A DNA stretch of 64,000 nucleotides from Nitzschia sp. DOCU1 (lineage: Eukaryota; Bacillariophyta; Bacillariophyceae; Bacillariales; Bacillariaceae). Of the stretch, positions 21,528 to 31,123 are shown piece after piece. Made by a program: the position numbers and the translations under genes. Below the pieces are notes generated by a model that was given only the letters and a program-made list of their open reading frames with translations, searched no databases and was not told where the DNA came from. Numbering within the stretch: position 1 is the first letter of the stretch; every line of letters begins with the position of its first letter. The DNA lies in assembly GCA_951394045.1 (NCBI GenBank), contig OX595988.1, forward strand, positions 3,363,352-3,427,351. Direction: 5' to 3'.

Positions 21528-22402
21528 AAACATGAGCGGAGTGTCTGAATTTGAAATGATCGATGGTGGTCTAAAACCTAACCATTGATATACTTCAATA
21601 CAATGCGTTTTGTTGGTTGAAAGGCTCTTGGTTCGGCGGCAAAGGTCTGTCAATTACAAGCCATATTTTCTTGCCTCCAAACTTTCGCCGCAAGGTCAAG
21701 AAATGATGCGGGGAAATTTTCGAGGCAACCACAGTGTTTTGTGTACATCAGGACTGGTTTGGTGAGATTTGGTCATTCTTGAAAGGCAAGATTAGTGGGT
21801 AACGTCATGGTCAACTTCGCCTCTGAAGATCGTCGCTCCTTGCCAATCAAAGAATCCAGAACCAGCACTGTTTGGTCGATTGGCTTGGAGTTTTTTACTA
21901 GCCATATTTGTCTCTCTTGCTCTGACAGTGATGCCTCCAGCAGTGTTGATCTGGCTCAAAATCCACCAGTTGCTAGGTTATCGTACACGATGAGGCCAGC
22001 AATGTGTTGTGATAATATGACATCATGCCGTGGAGCCGCTTGTCAAGAAACGTGCACCAACGAGTTGACTCAACCAAGTAAATTGTGCCGCGCTGGTGGT
22101 CGACAAGGGGTGGTGTATTCTACATCCTCTGGAACGATAGTGGGCATTGTTTGTTCTCGTTGTTGGGACCATTCTTGAGGTCGCCCACTTCAGTATTGAA
22201 CAAAAGTTCTTGACGCAAATGTTGCAGCAGTTGTTGTTACATCAATCGAGACGAAACAACGTGAAATGTTGAAAGACGGTGTATAATTTGCTAACTATGA
22301 CGTTACTCCTTTTTGTGACAGCCAGTTGTTCTTGTGTTTGGGGGTTGCGCTGATAGTGTCCAAGAAGCTGCGCCTGCTCAAAATCAAAGTTACAGCTGCA
22401 AA
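21528..22402. other. Spacer
   Basis: Holds an ATG-started open frame of 127 codons (21795-22178, plus) that is Ser/Cys-rich, without recognisable domains and not clearly coding. Otherwise nothing seen. Confidence 0.4.
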
Positions 22403-22888
22403 TTAGTTAGTTGTAGCAAGTATTTGTAGCACCTCGTCGACAATGTTAATGAGGTTGTTTTTGTCCTCTTGTGTCAACGCGGATTGACCTACCGGCCAAG
22501 ATGCTGTTGTTCCGGGGACATCCTCGGGATAGTGCTGAGGACGAGATCTCTCCTTTCTTCCAGTTGTGGAAATCTCAGCCATGTAATCTTCGTCATCGCT
22601 GTTGTCCAATACCATCATCTTCGTTCGAATCGTGCCTCGACGATCGGAAGGGTAAACTTCCAAGAAGGGAACATAGCGGTGCGGCGAAGCCCCTGATTCA
22701 GCATTCTGGCGGTCAGCTCTTGTTCTCCTCGTGTATGATGTCCCAACAATCGCCGAAGGCACTTGGCTTGTTCTCGTCAAACTCGGGGATAATGTTGTTG
22801 AAAAGGCACAGGTGGACATACTTTCAATCTGTTGTTGCTCGTTTTCGGATTCTATAAATTGTGAGTCAGCTGAAGCGACAGCGTCCAT
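22403..22888 (-). CDS. Hypothetical acidic/Ser-rich protein, 161 residues
   Basis: The frame starts at the ATG at 22888 (the frame is open upstream but without an ATG). It has an acidic, Ser/Thr-rich N-terminus, a middle HRYVPFLEVYPSDRRG segment, an acidic DNSDDEDYMAE patch and a helix-prone C-terminus (EDKNNLINIVDEVLQILA). No family recognised. The mixture of a hydrophobic terminal helix and an acidic linker looks protein-like rather than random, but support is moderate. Confidence 0.4.
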   Translation of the reverse strand: MDAVASADSQFIESENEQQQIESMSTCAFSTTLSPSLTRTSQVPSAIVGTSYTRRTRADRQNAESGASPHRYVPFLEVYPSDRRGTIRTKMMVLDNSDDEDYMAEISTTGRKERSRPQHYPEDVPGTTASWPVGQSALTQEDKNNLINIVDEVLQILATTN

Positions 22889-23172
22889 GTTTCCAATTAT
22901 TTTGGAAACATGAGTACCCGCTTCCAACCCCAAATCAGTTGTTCAAGTTGGAAACAATATGCCCCGAGAATGTTTCTGGTTTCTAAAGGTAAGAAATGAT
23001 ATTTTCCGTATTATGAGATGCCACGCAAGCTTCTCGGGGCTTAATCTCACGTCATCTATAAGTCAGGGATTGCACTACGCAATCAAATTCCGATCAGGTG
23101 TCTGAGAGAAGCCCACAGTAGTTCGTTCAATCGTTCGCAAGGGTCTCTGATCTACCGGTAGACTTATTAGAA

Positions 23173-23577
23173 ATGGGGCTTTCATGCAACAATCGAAGAC
23201 AACTCTCTCTTCAACTTGTGACTACCCTTCCCGCCTCGAGAAAGAAAGAAATGCTGAATATCACAAGAATGTTCGGAGTAGTAGTAGCACTGTTTCTCAT
23301 TTCAACGATTGAAGCTACTACCGGCAGCAGCAATGGTTTGCTTATTGATATCTTGATAGTGTGCTGCTGGCTTATTGGGTGGATCGGCCAGTCGAAGGTC
23401 AAGCTACGACAACATCTGTTCAATCCTTACTATGCTCTCGCTCCTAGTACTCCGGATATGCTTTTGTTCTCGTATATCGACGAAAGTATACAGTCCGAAG
23501 GGTTACTAGGGGAAGAACTTCGAATATACCCAAGCGAAATAGCGCTGGTACGATTTGACCAGGTCGTAGTATCGTAA
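23173..23577 (+). CDS. Hypothetical small membrane protein, 134 residues
   Basis: An ATG at 23173 opens a frame with two hydrophobic segments: MFGVVVALFLISTIEA at about residues 33-48 and LLIDILIVCCWLIGWIG at about 56-72. A soluble tail follows (YYALAPSTPDMLLFSYIDES...). An internal Met at residue 27 would make the first segment a signal peptide. No homologue recognised. It converges on the glycosyltransferase gene with a ~100-base gap. Confidence 0.38.
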   Translation: MGLSCNNRRQLSLQLVTTLPASRKKEMLNITRMFGVVVALFLISTIEATTGSSNGLLIDILIVCCWLIGWIGQSKVKLRQHLFNPYYALAPSTPDMLLFSYIDESIQSEGLLGEELRIYPSEIALVRFDQVVVS

Positions 23578-23683
23578 TAACTCTCGCCGAGCGCCCTCAC
23601 TTTGTGCACTCCGTGCAAATGCATAGCCAGTAGCTGCACGGCGCTGTACGACTGTTTTCTTAAGTTGAATCTTTCTTTCCCGT

Positions 23684-25198
23684 CTAGTGGTTTACGCAAT
23701 TTCCAGGCTTTGAACAGTAGACAGGTTCTCTCGTAACTGTGGTTTCGTAGCGATAGCCAATGTAGTGTTCCTTTCCATCTCCATCGAATATGGTTGGTCG
23801 AGCGGCATCCTCAAGAATCTTTCTCCGCCAGTAGGCTAGGAAAAGTCGATGCCATCCAGGAGCGCCCCCTCCTACAGCAGTATTAGACCCTGCACGACCG
23901 CCCAGCAAGTCTCGTTGGGTCTTCAAGAACGTTTCCATTGCTGCCATCAAATCCGCCTTGATCGTGGTTTCCGGCGCCGTCATGGACAGATTCGGAAAGT
24001 GAATGACAGGGAGCCCGTCGAACAATTCCGCCGAATAGGGTGGACGATCTTCAATCACAGGTATGATCCCAAGATACAGCCATTCATAAGTGCGATAGCA
24101 ATCCCATCCTTTTCCCGGTGGACTTAGACCAAATTTGTATCGACTAGCTTCAGCGTAAATCTCGCTTGGAGAAACCGTCCGATTCGAACAAGAAAGAGAA
24201 GAGGTTCCGTCAGTTGTAGCAGTAGTAACATTCGAACATAGTTCTGCCCAAAGAGCTTTTCGATGATCTCGGCGTCGCGCAAAGAACATGATGACATCTC
24301 GATCCCAATCAACAATGATTGGCTGTTCCGTCAAGAAACGGCTCATGTCTTGGAATGGATTCGAATAGTTGGTGAGATCCAGATAGGATTTGAGATATTT
24401 TGCTTGAGGATGATTCATGGACAAACCAAGAGGCATGGGTCGAAATTTGGATAGCGCGTCGACTGAAAGGCTTCCTTCGTTTGGAATATGCGGATTCTGT
24501 CCATACCATCTTAGTAGTAGAGGATCCGTCTCGAGTCGATCGACGTACGAGAGTGTAGGAGAGTTTCCATCGCTGTCGCTGGTTAATAGAACAAAGGGCA
24601 CCTTGATTTGTGGCCGGATCTTGCGCCAAAAATACCGCAAAATCTTGTTGTTATTGTTGAGATGAATAATGGTACCTGGTTGTAAACAAGGAATCACGTC
24701 GATATGAAACAGACTGGCATGAAACTGTAAATGGCGCGGGCCTGGATTGTTTCTCAATACAACATCGGCCAGATCCAATCCATCCATAGTGTTCAAGAGG
24801 TGTCGTTCTTCATGATCCATACTGATTGCTACCGTCGTGACACAGCAAGTTTCAGTACAGTTTTTGGTGGATTGAAACCACGTCGCCTCGTCGTCGTTGT
24901 CATCGACAATGCTGGTCGCACCATTGAAGGATGTTTCCGAGTTGTGTGGGACGTGTTGTGATAGATGTTCAATCTCTTCAGACAGTTCGTAGTATTTGAC
25001 AAATGGTGGAATTGAACTCGTCGATTTCCTTTCGCGACCAGTCGATGAAATACTCATGTCGGCGGCTTGAACGAACTCGGATAGTAGTGGTGTGCCCACA
25101 TCATCATGACGAGGAAGCGCATAGTAGAGAAAGTAATAGATTTGATAGACAGCGCTTGTCGCAAGGATAACCACTAATTGCCTCTTATGGGAAAGCAT
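23684..25198 (-). CDS. Exostosin-like glycosyltransferase, type II membrane protein
   Basis: A 504-residue protein from the ATG at 25198. The frame is open for another 69 codons upstream, but starting here puts the membrane anchor (VVILATSAVYQIYYFLYYAL) right at the N-terminus, as expected for a Golgi type II glycosyltransferase. The catalytic part resembles the exostosin/GT47 C-terminal module: VIMFFARRRDHRKALWAELC, then YKFGLSPPGKGWDCYRTYEWL, then YLGIIPVIE, the nucleotide-sugar-binding and closing motifs. It probably transfers a sugar to glycoproteins or polysaccharides; donor and acceptor cannot be read. The longer start at 25405 would add a second hydrophobic stretch and is less likely. 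Confidence 0.7.
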   Translation of the reverse strand: MLSHKRQLVVILATSAVYQIYYFLYYALPRHDDVGTPLLSEFVQAADMSISSTGRERKSTSSIPPFVKYYELSEEIEHLSQHVPHNSETSFNGATSIVDDNDDEATWFQSTKNCTETCCVTTVAISMDHEERHLLNTMDGLDLADVVLRNNPGPRHLQFHASLFHIDVIPCLQPGTIIHLNNNNKILRYFWRKIRPQIKVPFVLLTSDSDGNSPTLSYVDRLETDPLLLRWYGQNPHIPNEGSLSVDALSKFRPMPLGLSMNHPQAKYLKSYLDLTNYSNPFQDMSRFLTEQPIIVDWDRDVIMFFARRRDHRKALWAELCSNVTTATTDGTSSLSCSNRTVSPSEIYAEASRYKFGLSPPGKGWDCYRTYEWLYLGIIPVIEDRPPYSAELFDGLPVIHFPNLSMTAPETTIKADLMAAMETFLKTQRDLLGGRAGSNTAVGGGAPGWHRLFLAYWRRKILEDAARPTIFDGDGKEHYIGYRYETTVTREPVYCSKPGNCVNH

Positions 25199-26384
25199 AC
25201 TGACAGTTGTCAATATGAAAAGAGATACGGTTTGAATAAAAGCGTAGTACTTTGTTAGTTGGGTGGCATGAAATCGATGAAACGAAACGATTGCAAGGCC
25301 AAAATTTGCGCAAGTCCGAAGCTTGTGCTTCGTATCCGGCCGGTGGCATGAAGGTATTGGAATGTGTAGAAAGATGATTTGTGTTATTAACGTTTTGCAA
25401 CGCATATCTTTGGAGTAAATAGGCGCTCTAGGTTTTCAAATCCAACGCACGACGGCGAGCATAAAAGCAACCGACGCTTGATGATAAGTATACCGTACTT
25501 TGCGCATCGGCAAACCCCCTCGATCCCTGGACCCGCCCCTCCTATGTATATCATCGAATATGAGATCTATCGTATTTTAATATTCTAAGTAATTTCTTCA
25601 ATTGGAAAAATGTACGTAAGAATACTAAAATTCTCCGTTCTCCAATTACAGGTTTGGTGGGTCCTCCAATGCGCAAAGTACGGATATTCCTATCTATGTT
25701 ATGAAGGTACCGGTAGTTACAATCCTAATTGGCATTTGTCATGACGGGCCGGTCATTGTGTGACACGGCACAAACTGTCGTTTCTACAGCTTTGCGAAGT
25801 AAAACGTCACGAACCAAGACTTCGCGTGATTCCTGTTTCTGAAGATTTATAGTGAAGAAAAAGGCGAACGGCTGCGACCACACGCCCTTTTTGCGATGCC
25901 TCTACTCGTGGTGTTATTAACCGACCTTCTCCCAGTGTGTCTTGCTGCACCATGGTGAAGAGGTTCATCACTCGGTTGCTGTTATTGTGATTGATTGCTT
26001 ACTACGAGACTAATTGATTTATTGGCTAGCTGCTAGCTTGAGAGAGCTTTATTGACACGCATTCTATTCTAGCCTTTGGTGGAGTGTCACAGAATCGGCA
26101 GACTACTTTTATTGTTCGATTAAAGTAACAAGGAGGAGGGGCAATCCCAAATTTCAGGGTGCGACTGCTGCTGTTAACCATCACTGATAATCCAAAAGCA
26201 AACACGACGGGGTTTCAAACTACCGACAAACGTTGATTCCCTGGTCTTGAAATCGTCTGTGGTGCCCGCTGGCAACGTTGAGAGAGCGTGCAAAGTTTCA
26301 TTGCCAAGAGCTTATTGATTCCTACTGTTGTTTGCAAACGTTTTGTTGGTAGCTATCCAAACAGCAAGCAGCAATAATAGCATC
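25199..26384. other. Divergent promoter region with a fold-back element
   Basis: Separates two genes reading away from each other. The main structure is the ~190-bp fold-back at 25493-25683. The rest is without features I can name. Confidence 0.5.
25493..25683. repeat. Fold-back (MITE-like) inverted-repeat element, 191 bp
   Basis: The ends are exact inverted copies of 15 bases (CCGTACTTTGCGCAT at 25493-25507, its complement at 25669-25683). Inner segments also pair imperfectly (TATTTTAATATTCTAAG against TTAGTATTCTTACG read in reverse complement) around a centre near CAATTGG. TA/AT-rich flanks (TATA on the left, ATAT on the right) would allow a TA target duplication. No coding capacity. Confidence 0.6.
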
Positions 26385-28220
26385 ATGGTGAAAAGTACCG
26401 ACCCTACAATAGCCCCACCAGAGGCACCCGCCACTCGAACGTCGTTAGACTCGGAAAAACATAAAGCCATCAAGGCAGAATCCGTCGGCAAATCCTCGCA
26501 TTCCAATTCGATTCGACGACGCCGATTGTCCGCCGATGGTTCCACCTTTGACTATGATGAAGATGATGACGACGATGAATTTGGGGGTGCCAGTGTCAAT
26601 GAGGCTGCCGATTCCACCTTTTTGCATTCTCTGCAAGATGAATATGAAGAAGAAAATGAAACCTTGCCGACCTTACTACGACTGACGGAATCTCAGTTAC
26701 AAGCCAAATTACCCATGGGACTGGACAAGGAAAAACACGACGATATTGGAAGTTTGTGGAGTGATGCATCGCAACGAGGCTCTGCACAAAGGCATACTCG
26801 CAACAGCGGTACTAGTACTAATAGTAGTGGGAGTCCTCGCAACAAGAAGAAAAAAGAAAATGGTAGCGACAGTTCTGATTCCGATGATGGTGAGTTTGGA
26901 GATGCCGACGAGTATGATCAAGCCTCTCAACAGTACTTGCGAAGAGCTAGAGATTCCATGAACGTCAGTAAGCAGCCAGCGATTCGAAAGATTACTCCGT
27001 CGCAACTTCAAGCTCGTCTGCCAGCGGGGCTCGATAATGAAAAGCATGAAGATATTGGTGATTTGCTCGATTCACGTCATGCCATGGGAATCAAGCCACA
27101 TAATACTACGGGAACTGCTAGCAGCGGCGGCAACCGTGGTACACGAGACAATGACTCCAATATCGAAGACGATGAGGATGATGAATTTGGAGATGCCAAT
27201 GATGATGACGTGCCTGTCAACAAGTACCTTCAAGACGCAGAAGACGAAATGCTCGAAGAACACAAATCCTCCTTTGGCGTACTACGAGTGACTCCCTCGC
27301 AATTGCAGGCACGGATACCCGCTGGATTAGACAATGAAAAGCATGAAGAGATTTCCGATCTTATCGATTCGCGGCATGAATTTGATTTATTGGCGGACGA
27401 CAAGGACGAGAATAACGATGATGATGAATTTGGAGATGCCGATGAAAATGATGCTCCCGTCCGACGATTCCTTCATGATTCCACACACACAATTCCTTTT
27501 GATCCAGAAGAATTGTTGAATGGACATGGCGATGGAAATGATCCGGATGGATTATCCTTTCGGAAAGCTCGTATACGAGGTATTGACGGAGAAAAACATG
27601 AAGGTATCAGCGACTTTGTTGCCATTCACTCTCATCACACTGACAATGATGACAACATGTCACGTGAAGAATTCGGCAAGGCTGGTGACACGGACAAGCC
27701 AGTCGAAACGTATTTGGATAAATGGAAGGATTCCTTTAATGACGATGAAGACTTTGTCGAATACGAAGACTTGAAGGGCGGTCCTGCAATGTATCAAGAT
27801 TTCTCCAATTTGGACGCGGAAAAACATGAAGACTTGGGTGAGCTTACCAACAAGTCCCAGAGCTCTCGTGTTTATAGCGACGATGAAGATGAATTTGAAC
27901 AAGCCGGTGAACACGACGGTCCAGTCCCACGATACCTCATGTCGCAAAGTTCCTTTCAGGGCGACGACGACTTTCTCTCTTTGGAAGGCCAAGTAGCCTA
28001 TGGATTGGACAATGAAACGCATGATGATTTGGGTGGCTTTTACGCGAGTTTGGGAGGTGGACCAGCTGCCAATGACGATGAAGATGAGTTTCGAAGTGCT
28101 TCGACTCTGGATCGTCCGAGTTCGTCGTTTATGAAGAAACAAATTTCCATTCAAGATGATGAATTCTTTAGTTCAGACGAAATCCTTCAAGTCGAAAAGG
28201 ATGGCATAACAGCCAAATAA
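26385..28220 (+). CDS. Acidic repeat protein with seven alternating EKH and DEFG motifs
   Basis: A 611-residue highly acidic protein; the ATG at 26385 is the first in frame. It is built from seven units, each with a 'LDxEKHxDI' motif (LDSEKHKAI, LDKEKHDDI, LDNEKHEDI, LDNEKHEEI, IDGEKHEGI, LDAEKHEDL, LDNETHDDL) and a following 'DDEFGDAxxxDxPVxxYL' motif (for example DDEFGDADENDAPVRRFL, REEFGKAGDTDKPVETYL). Three units also share TPSQLQARLPAGLDNE ahead of EKH. The N-terminus has a basic patch (SIRRRRLS). There is no signal peptide or membrane segment. I recognise no known domain. Regular spacing suggests a multivalent scaffold, but that is inference. Confidence 0.8.
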   Translation: MVKSTDPTIAPPEAPATRTSLDSEKHKAIKAESVGKSSHSNSIRRRRLSADGSTFDYDEDDDDDEFGGASVNEAADSTFLHSLQDEYEEENETLPTLLRLTESQLQAKLPMGLDKEKHDDIGSLWSDASQRGSAQRHTRNSGTSTNSSGSPRNKKKKENGSDSSDSDDGEFGDADEYDQASQQYLRRARDSMNVSKQPAIRKITPSQLQARLPAGLDNEKHEDIGDLLDSRHAMGIKPHNTTGTASSGGNRGTRDNDSNIEDDEDDEFGDANDDDVPVNKYLQDAEDEMLEEHKSSFGVLRVTPSQLQARIPAGLDNEKHEEISDLIDSRHEFDLLADDKDENNDDDEFGDADENDAPVRRFLHDSTHTIPFDPEELLNGHGDGNDPDGLSFRKARIRGIDGEKHEGISDFVAIHSHHTDNDDNMSREEFGKAGDTDKPVETYLDKWKDSFNDDEDFVEYEDLKGGPAMYQDFSNLDAEKHEDLGELTNKSQSSRVYSDDEDEFEQAGEHDGPVPRYLMSQSSFQGDDDFLSLEGQVAYGLDNETHDDLGGFYASLGGGPAANDDEDEFRSASTLDRPSSSFMKKQISIQDDEFFSSDEILQVEKDGITAK

Positions 28221-28638
28221 TAAAAACGCATAAAACATTTATTTTGAAAAAGTCTAACTCCTGACAAAACAAATAGTTGGCTTTGGAAACGCTTGTTTGC
28301 AATACCATAGAAGCCCCACGGGCTACGGTTGTCGTTCTGTTTTCACTAGAGTAGCATAGCCAGCACTCTCGCATCATCGATTGGCGGCTCGTTGACCCCC
28401 CAATCTTGCGCAGGCATCGAGGGTTTGCTCGAGATCATTGCAGAGACCCAGAGCTTCCAGACGTAAAATGCATCTACCGGATTTACCTAACTAGTCATGC
28501 TCGCCGTCTCAACTGGTACGTCTACCAAAGAGTGGAGTCTGAATCTGGTAAACAAGCTTCGACACAATTGCCGATTCAAACCGAAGACAACGACGCTTTC
28601 TAGCAGATATAAGTGCCGTTCCTGTCTCCCTGTGACGT
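28221..28638. other. Convergent 3' spacer
   Basis: Short 3' flanks of the acidic repeat gene (plus) and the following minus-strand gene. AATAAAAAC right after the stop could serve for polyadenylation. Nothing else seen. Confidence 0.45.
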
Positions 28639-30528
28639 CTAACCGCAGCAGCACAATCCGCCGCTTCCCTCTACTGCCTGGTCTCCATTACCTTCTCGTT
28701 CTCTCACTGGATCTTTTTGATTATCATGATAATCAAAGGCACGCGCTGGTGCCAAGGGATAGATATCGGGATCCATTCCGCCGATTTGATTGGTACGAAT
28801 GAACCATAGTTGGGCACCTTGTTCCAACAAAATTTCCGCCAAGCGATCATGGGCACGACGAGGTACCACCGTCCGCCACGTTCGAATCGTTTCCACCAAG
28901 GAAATCAAGGCTGTTTGTGTTTCGGTACCCTTGAGGCCCTTGGCAGTCTCTGCCCAATCCTTGCGGACACCAAAGGGTGTGGCGTAATCATCCAAAGCTT
29001 GGTGCAAAGCTTTGAGTTGGGCCATTTGTTGAAGTTGTGGATGATCCGGATGATTTAGCTTCCATGTTTGAACCGACATGAAGTTCTGGTAGGTTTCTTG
29101 CAAGGCGGCATACAAGGCTTGATTCGAATCTTGCACGCACGAGTGGGCCGAACTCACGAGTGCCGATCCATCGCCATCGCCCGTCCGATACCGGGCTCCC
29201 ATTTCATTCAATTCTCGAATCAATTCATCGAGAGGACAAATGGTATGCTTGCCATTGCCATTGTCAAACTCATAGGTATGCGTGACGGCATCTAGTTTGA
29301 CAATAATATCCGAAATAGGGCGGGTACCAAACCAACCCCGTTCCAAGTCCCCGCAATAACTTGACCAAAGGTTGGGACCCGAAATGATACCCCCATTATT
29401 GTGCGCATAGATTTGTCGATGAATGATTTGAAACTCTAGCTGGGCAGTAAATTCCGAACGAACAATGGTGGCATTGCCCAGAGCAAAATGACCTGGAATA
29501 ATGCCCAAGAAATTGTCTTCATTGACCAGGGACCCGCCAATGCCACCAAACAAATGAATGACCATGAATCGATCCCCTTCCTTCCATTCCGATAGAACAC
29601 TAGTATCGTCATCATTCAAAGAGGATGGTGTCTCTTCTTCTTCTTGGTCCGAATCCTGTTCCTTGCCGATAGTCTTGGACTTTGGATTCAACAAAAAAGT
29701 TTCTACCTTGCCCTTTTTGTATCGGGCTCCCTTCCAAATCAAATTGTGAATCGCGTCCAAACTAGCATCCTTTCCTTGTACTACCGCATTCAAATTTGCG
29801 ACCATCAAGGCTTGACGTGGTTCCCAAGCTTCCACCACAAAATTGCCATTGGCAAAATGACCATACAAGTACCAGCCCCACTCATTGACTGGCGATTTGT
29901 CAATATCTTTGGCAGTGGACGTGGATAATCCCCGATTGTTTTTGGGAAAGGTTGGAATACACACAGTTTCGGTGGGTCCATCAAACATTTTGCTGGCAGG
30001 ATTGTAATGTTGAATGCTATACCAAGTGGCCTTGTCGTCTTGTCGAGCCTTGGCCACAAACTTGGCCAGACACTTTTGTTGACCACGAACTTGGACGGGC
30101 GGCTTTGTGATTTTAAGCAAATTGCGATCTGGTTCCACATGCCATTGCCTATCTTCGGGGTCCAACACGATCGTAAGTGTATCGGTCGGTCGAGCACCCG
30201 CCAAGGATTCCAACGGTCCCACGTTCTTCCATCCATTCAATCGCTGTGGATGAATGCGGCCCGCCACCGTGGCACTTTGGATCGCTTCGGTGCCGAAGAC
30301 GAGGTCGGTGGTGACAAAGTCCACGTAGGACTTGACGGCAGGTATAGTCAAATTCCATCCCAATTCAATGATTTGACCTTTCAAATGAGAATACGTCAAA
30401 GGAGCGTTGTGCACCTCGAAATGGACGGCGCCGTCTTCCAAACGAGGTTCGGGCAAGATCAAACGACCACTCCACTCTCCTACTGGCTTGTGCAAGGCAT
30501 TGTTGAGACTATTCGTAGCACAATTCAT
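28639..30528 (-). CDS. Large conserved protein related to cyanobacterial 'predicted Abi (CAAX) family' proteins
   Basis: A 629-residue soluble-looking protein from the ATG at 30528; the frame is open upstream without an ATG. Recognisable conserved blocks: GEWSGRLILPEPR at the start, HPQRLNGWKNVGPLESLAGARP (central part of residues ~90-115), NEWGWYLYGHFANGNFVVEAWEPR, HLFGGIGGSLVNEDNFLGIIPGHFALG, RQIYAHNNGGIISG, GWFGTRPISDIIVK and SCVQDSNQALYAAL. From memory these fit a family present in cyanobacteria and plastid-bearing eukaryotes, often annotated as Abi/CAAX-type, although I see no membrane helices or CAAX-protease glutamates here, so that label may be wrong. An acidic insert (EQDSDQEEEE) looks lineage-specific. 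Function unknown; endosymbiont origin is inferred. Confidence 0.6.
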   Translation of the reverse strand: MNCATNSLNNALHKPVGEWSGRLILPEPRLEDGAVHFEVHNAPLTYSHLKGQIIELGWNLTIPAVKSYVDFVTTDLVFGTEAIQSATVAGRIHPQRLNGWKNVGPLESLAGARPTDTLTIVLDPEDRQWHVEPDRNLLKITKPPVQVRGQQKCLAKFVAKARQDDKATWYSIQHYNPASKMFDGPTETVCIPTFPKNNRGLSTSTAKDIDKSPVNEWGWYLYGHFANGNFVVEAWEPRQALMVANLNAVVQGKDASLDAIHNLIWKGARYKKGKVETFLLNPKSKTIGKEQDSDQEEEETPSSLNDDDTSVLSEWKEGDRFMVIHLFGGIGGSLVNEDNFLGIIPGHFALGNATIVRSEFTAQLEFQIIHRQIYAHNNGGIISGPNLWSSYCGDLERGWFGTRPISDIIVKLDAVTHTYEFDNGNGKHTICPLDELIRELNEMGARYRTGDGDGSALVSSAHSCVQDSNQALYAALQETYQNFMSVQTWKLNHPDHPQLQQMAQLKALHQALDDYATPFGVRKDWAETAKGLKGTETQTALISLVETIRTWRTVVPRRAHDRLAEILLEQGAQLWFIRTNQIGGMDPDIYPLAPARAFDYHDNQKDPVREREGNGDQAVEGSGGLCCCG

Positions 30529-31123
30529 GAGGATTCTATGGCAGTAGAGTGAATCCGACGACAAGGTGCTTCTATGGTGGACGTTGAGAGAACAATTTGG
30601 AGATTCGACGACCACGAAGGATCGTTGAGAGCCCTTGGCAAGTTATCATCCGTTGAATCCCGGGAACGAATCGTTCCCGAATACAATACATTAATTGAAT
30701 GCGCGATCATTTGTTATGTAATCGTGTCTCACACGACATTCGTTTTGGCTATTCGCAAAGCGCCCGCCGAGCATACCTTACGACTGCACTCAATTTTGGA
30801 TCTCGTCGGCTTTTATCCGAATTTCTCGGTTGGGAGTACGGAAGAAACTGTGATCGACTTGAGAAGCTTTTGGATGAAACTACAGTATTACTCGGTGGGA
30901 TTCAAAGCAAAAGGCCGTGGGAGTCAAATTGCGGAGTATGATTGGACGATCAGAGTGAGCAGCTGATCGTGGAATGGAGGATCCAAGATCTTTTTTGCTC
31001 GGCAAGCCAAGCAAAAAGTTCTTGCAGCCTCCGCCGGAACCGACCTCACAATTTTTCTCTTGGAGGAATTGAACGACGATTTCACAGCGGAACCAGCACC
31101 AAGACATCATTCTCTCGGCAACC
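30529..31123. other. Divergent spacer
   Basis: Promoters of the two flanking genes. A 130-codon ATG frame at 30574-30966 (plus) has one hydrophobic stretch but no recognisable domain and begins only 45 bases from the neighbouring start; not accepted as a gene. Confidence 0.4.

Noticed and set aside
21795..22178. 127-codon plus-strand frame
   Set aside because: Ser/Cys-rich, no conserved motif and no biased composition; probably random.
30574..30966. 130-codon plus-strand ATG frame
   Set aside because: Overlaps the presumed promoter of the minus-strand gene and has no recognisable domain; coding support is too weak.
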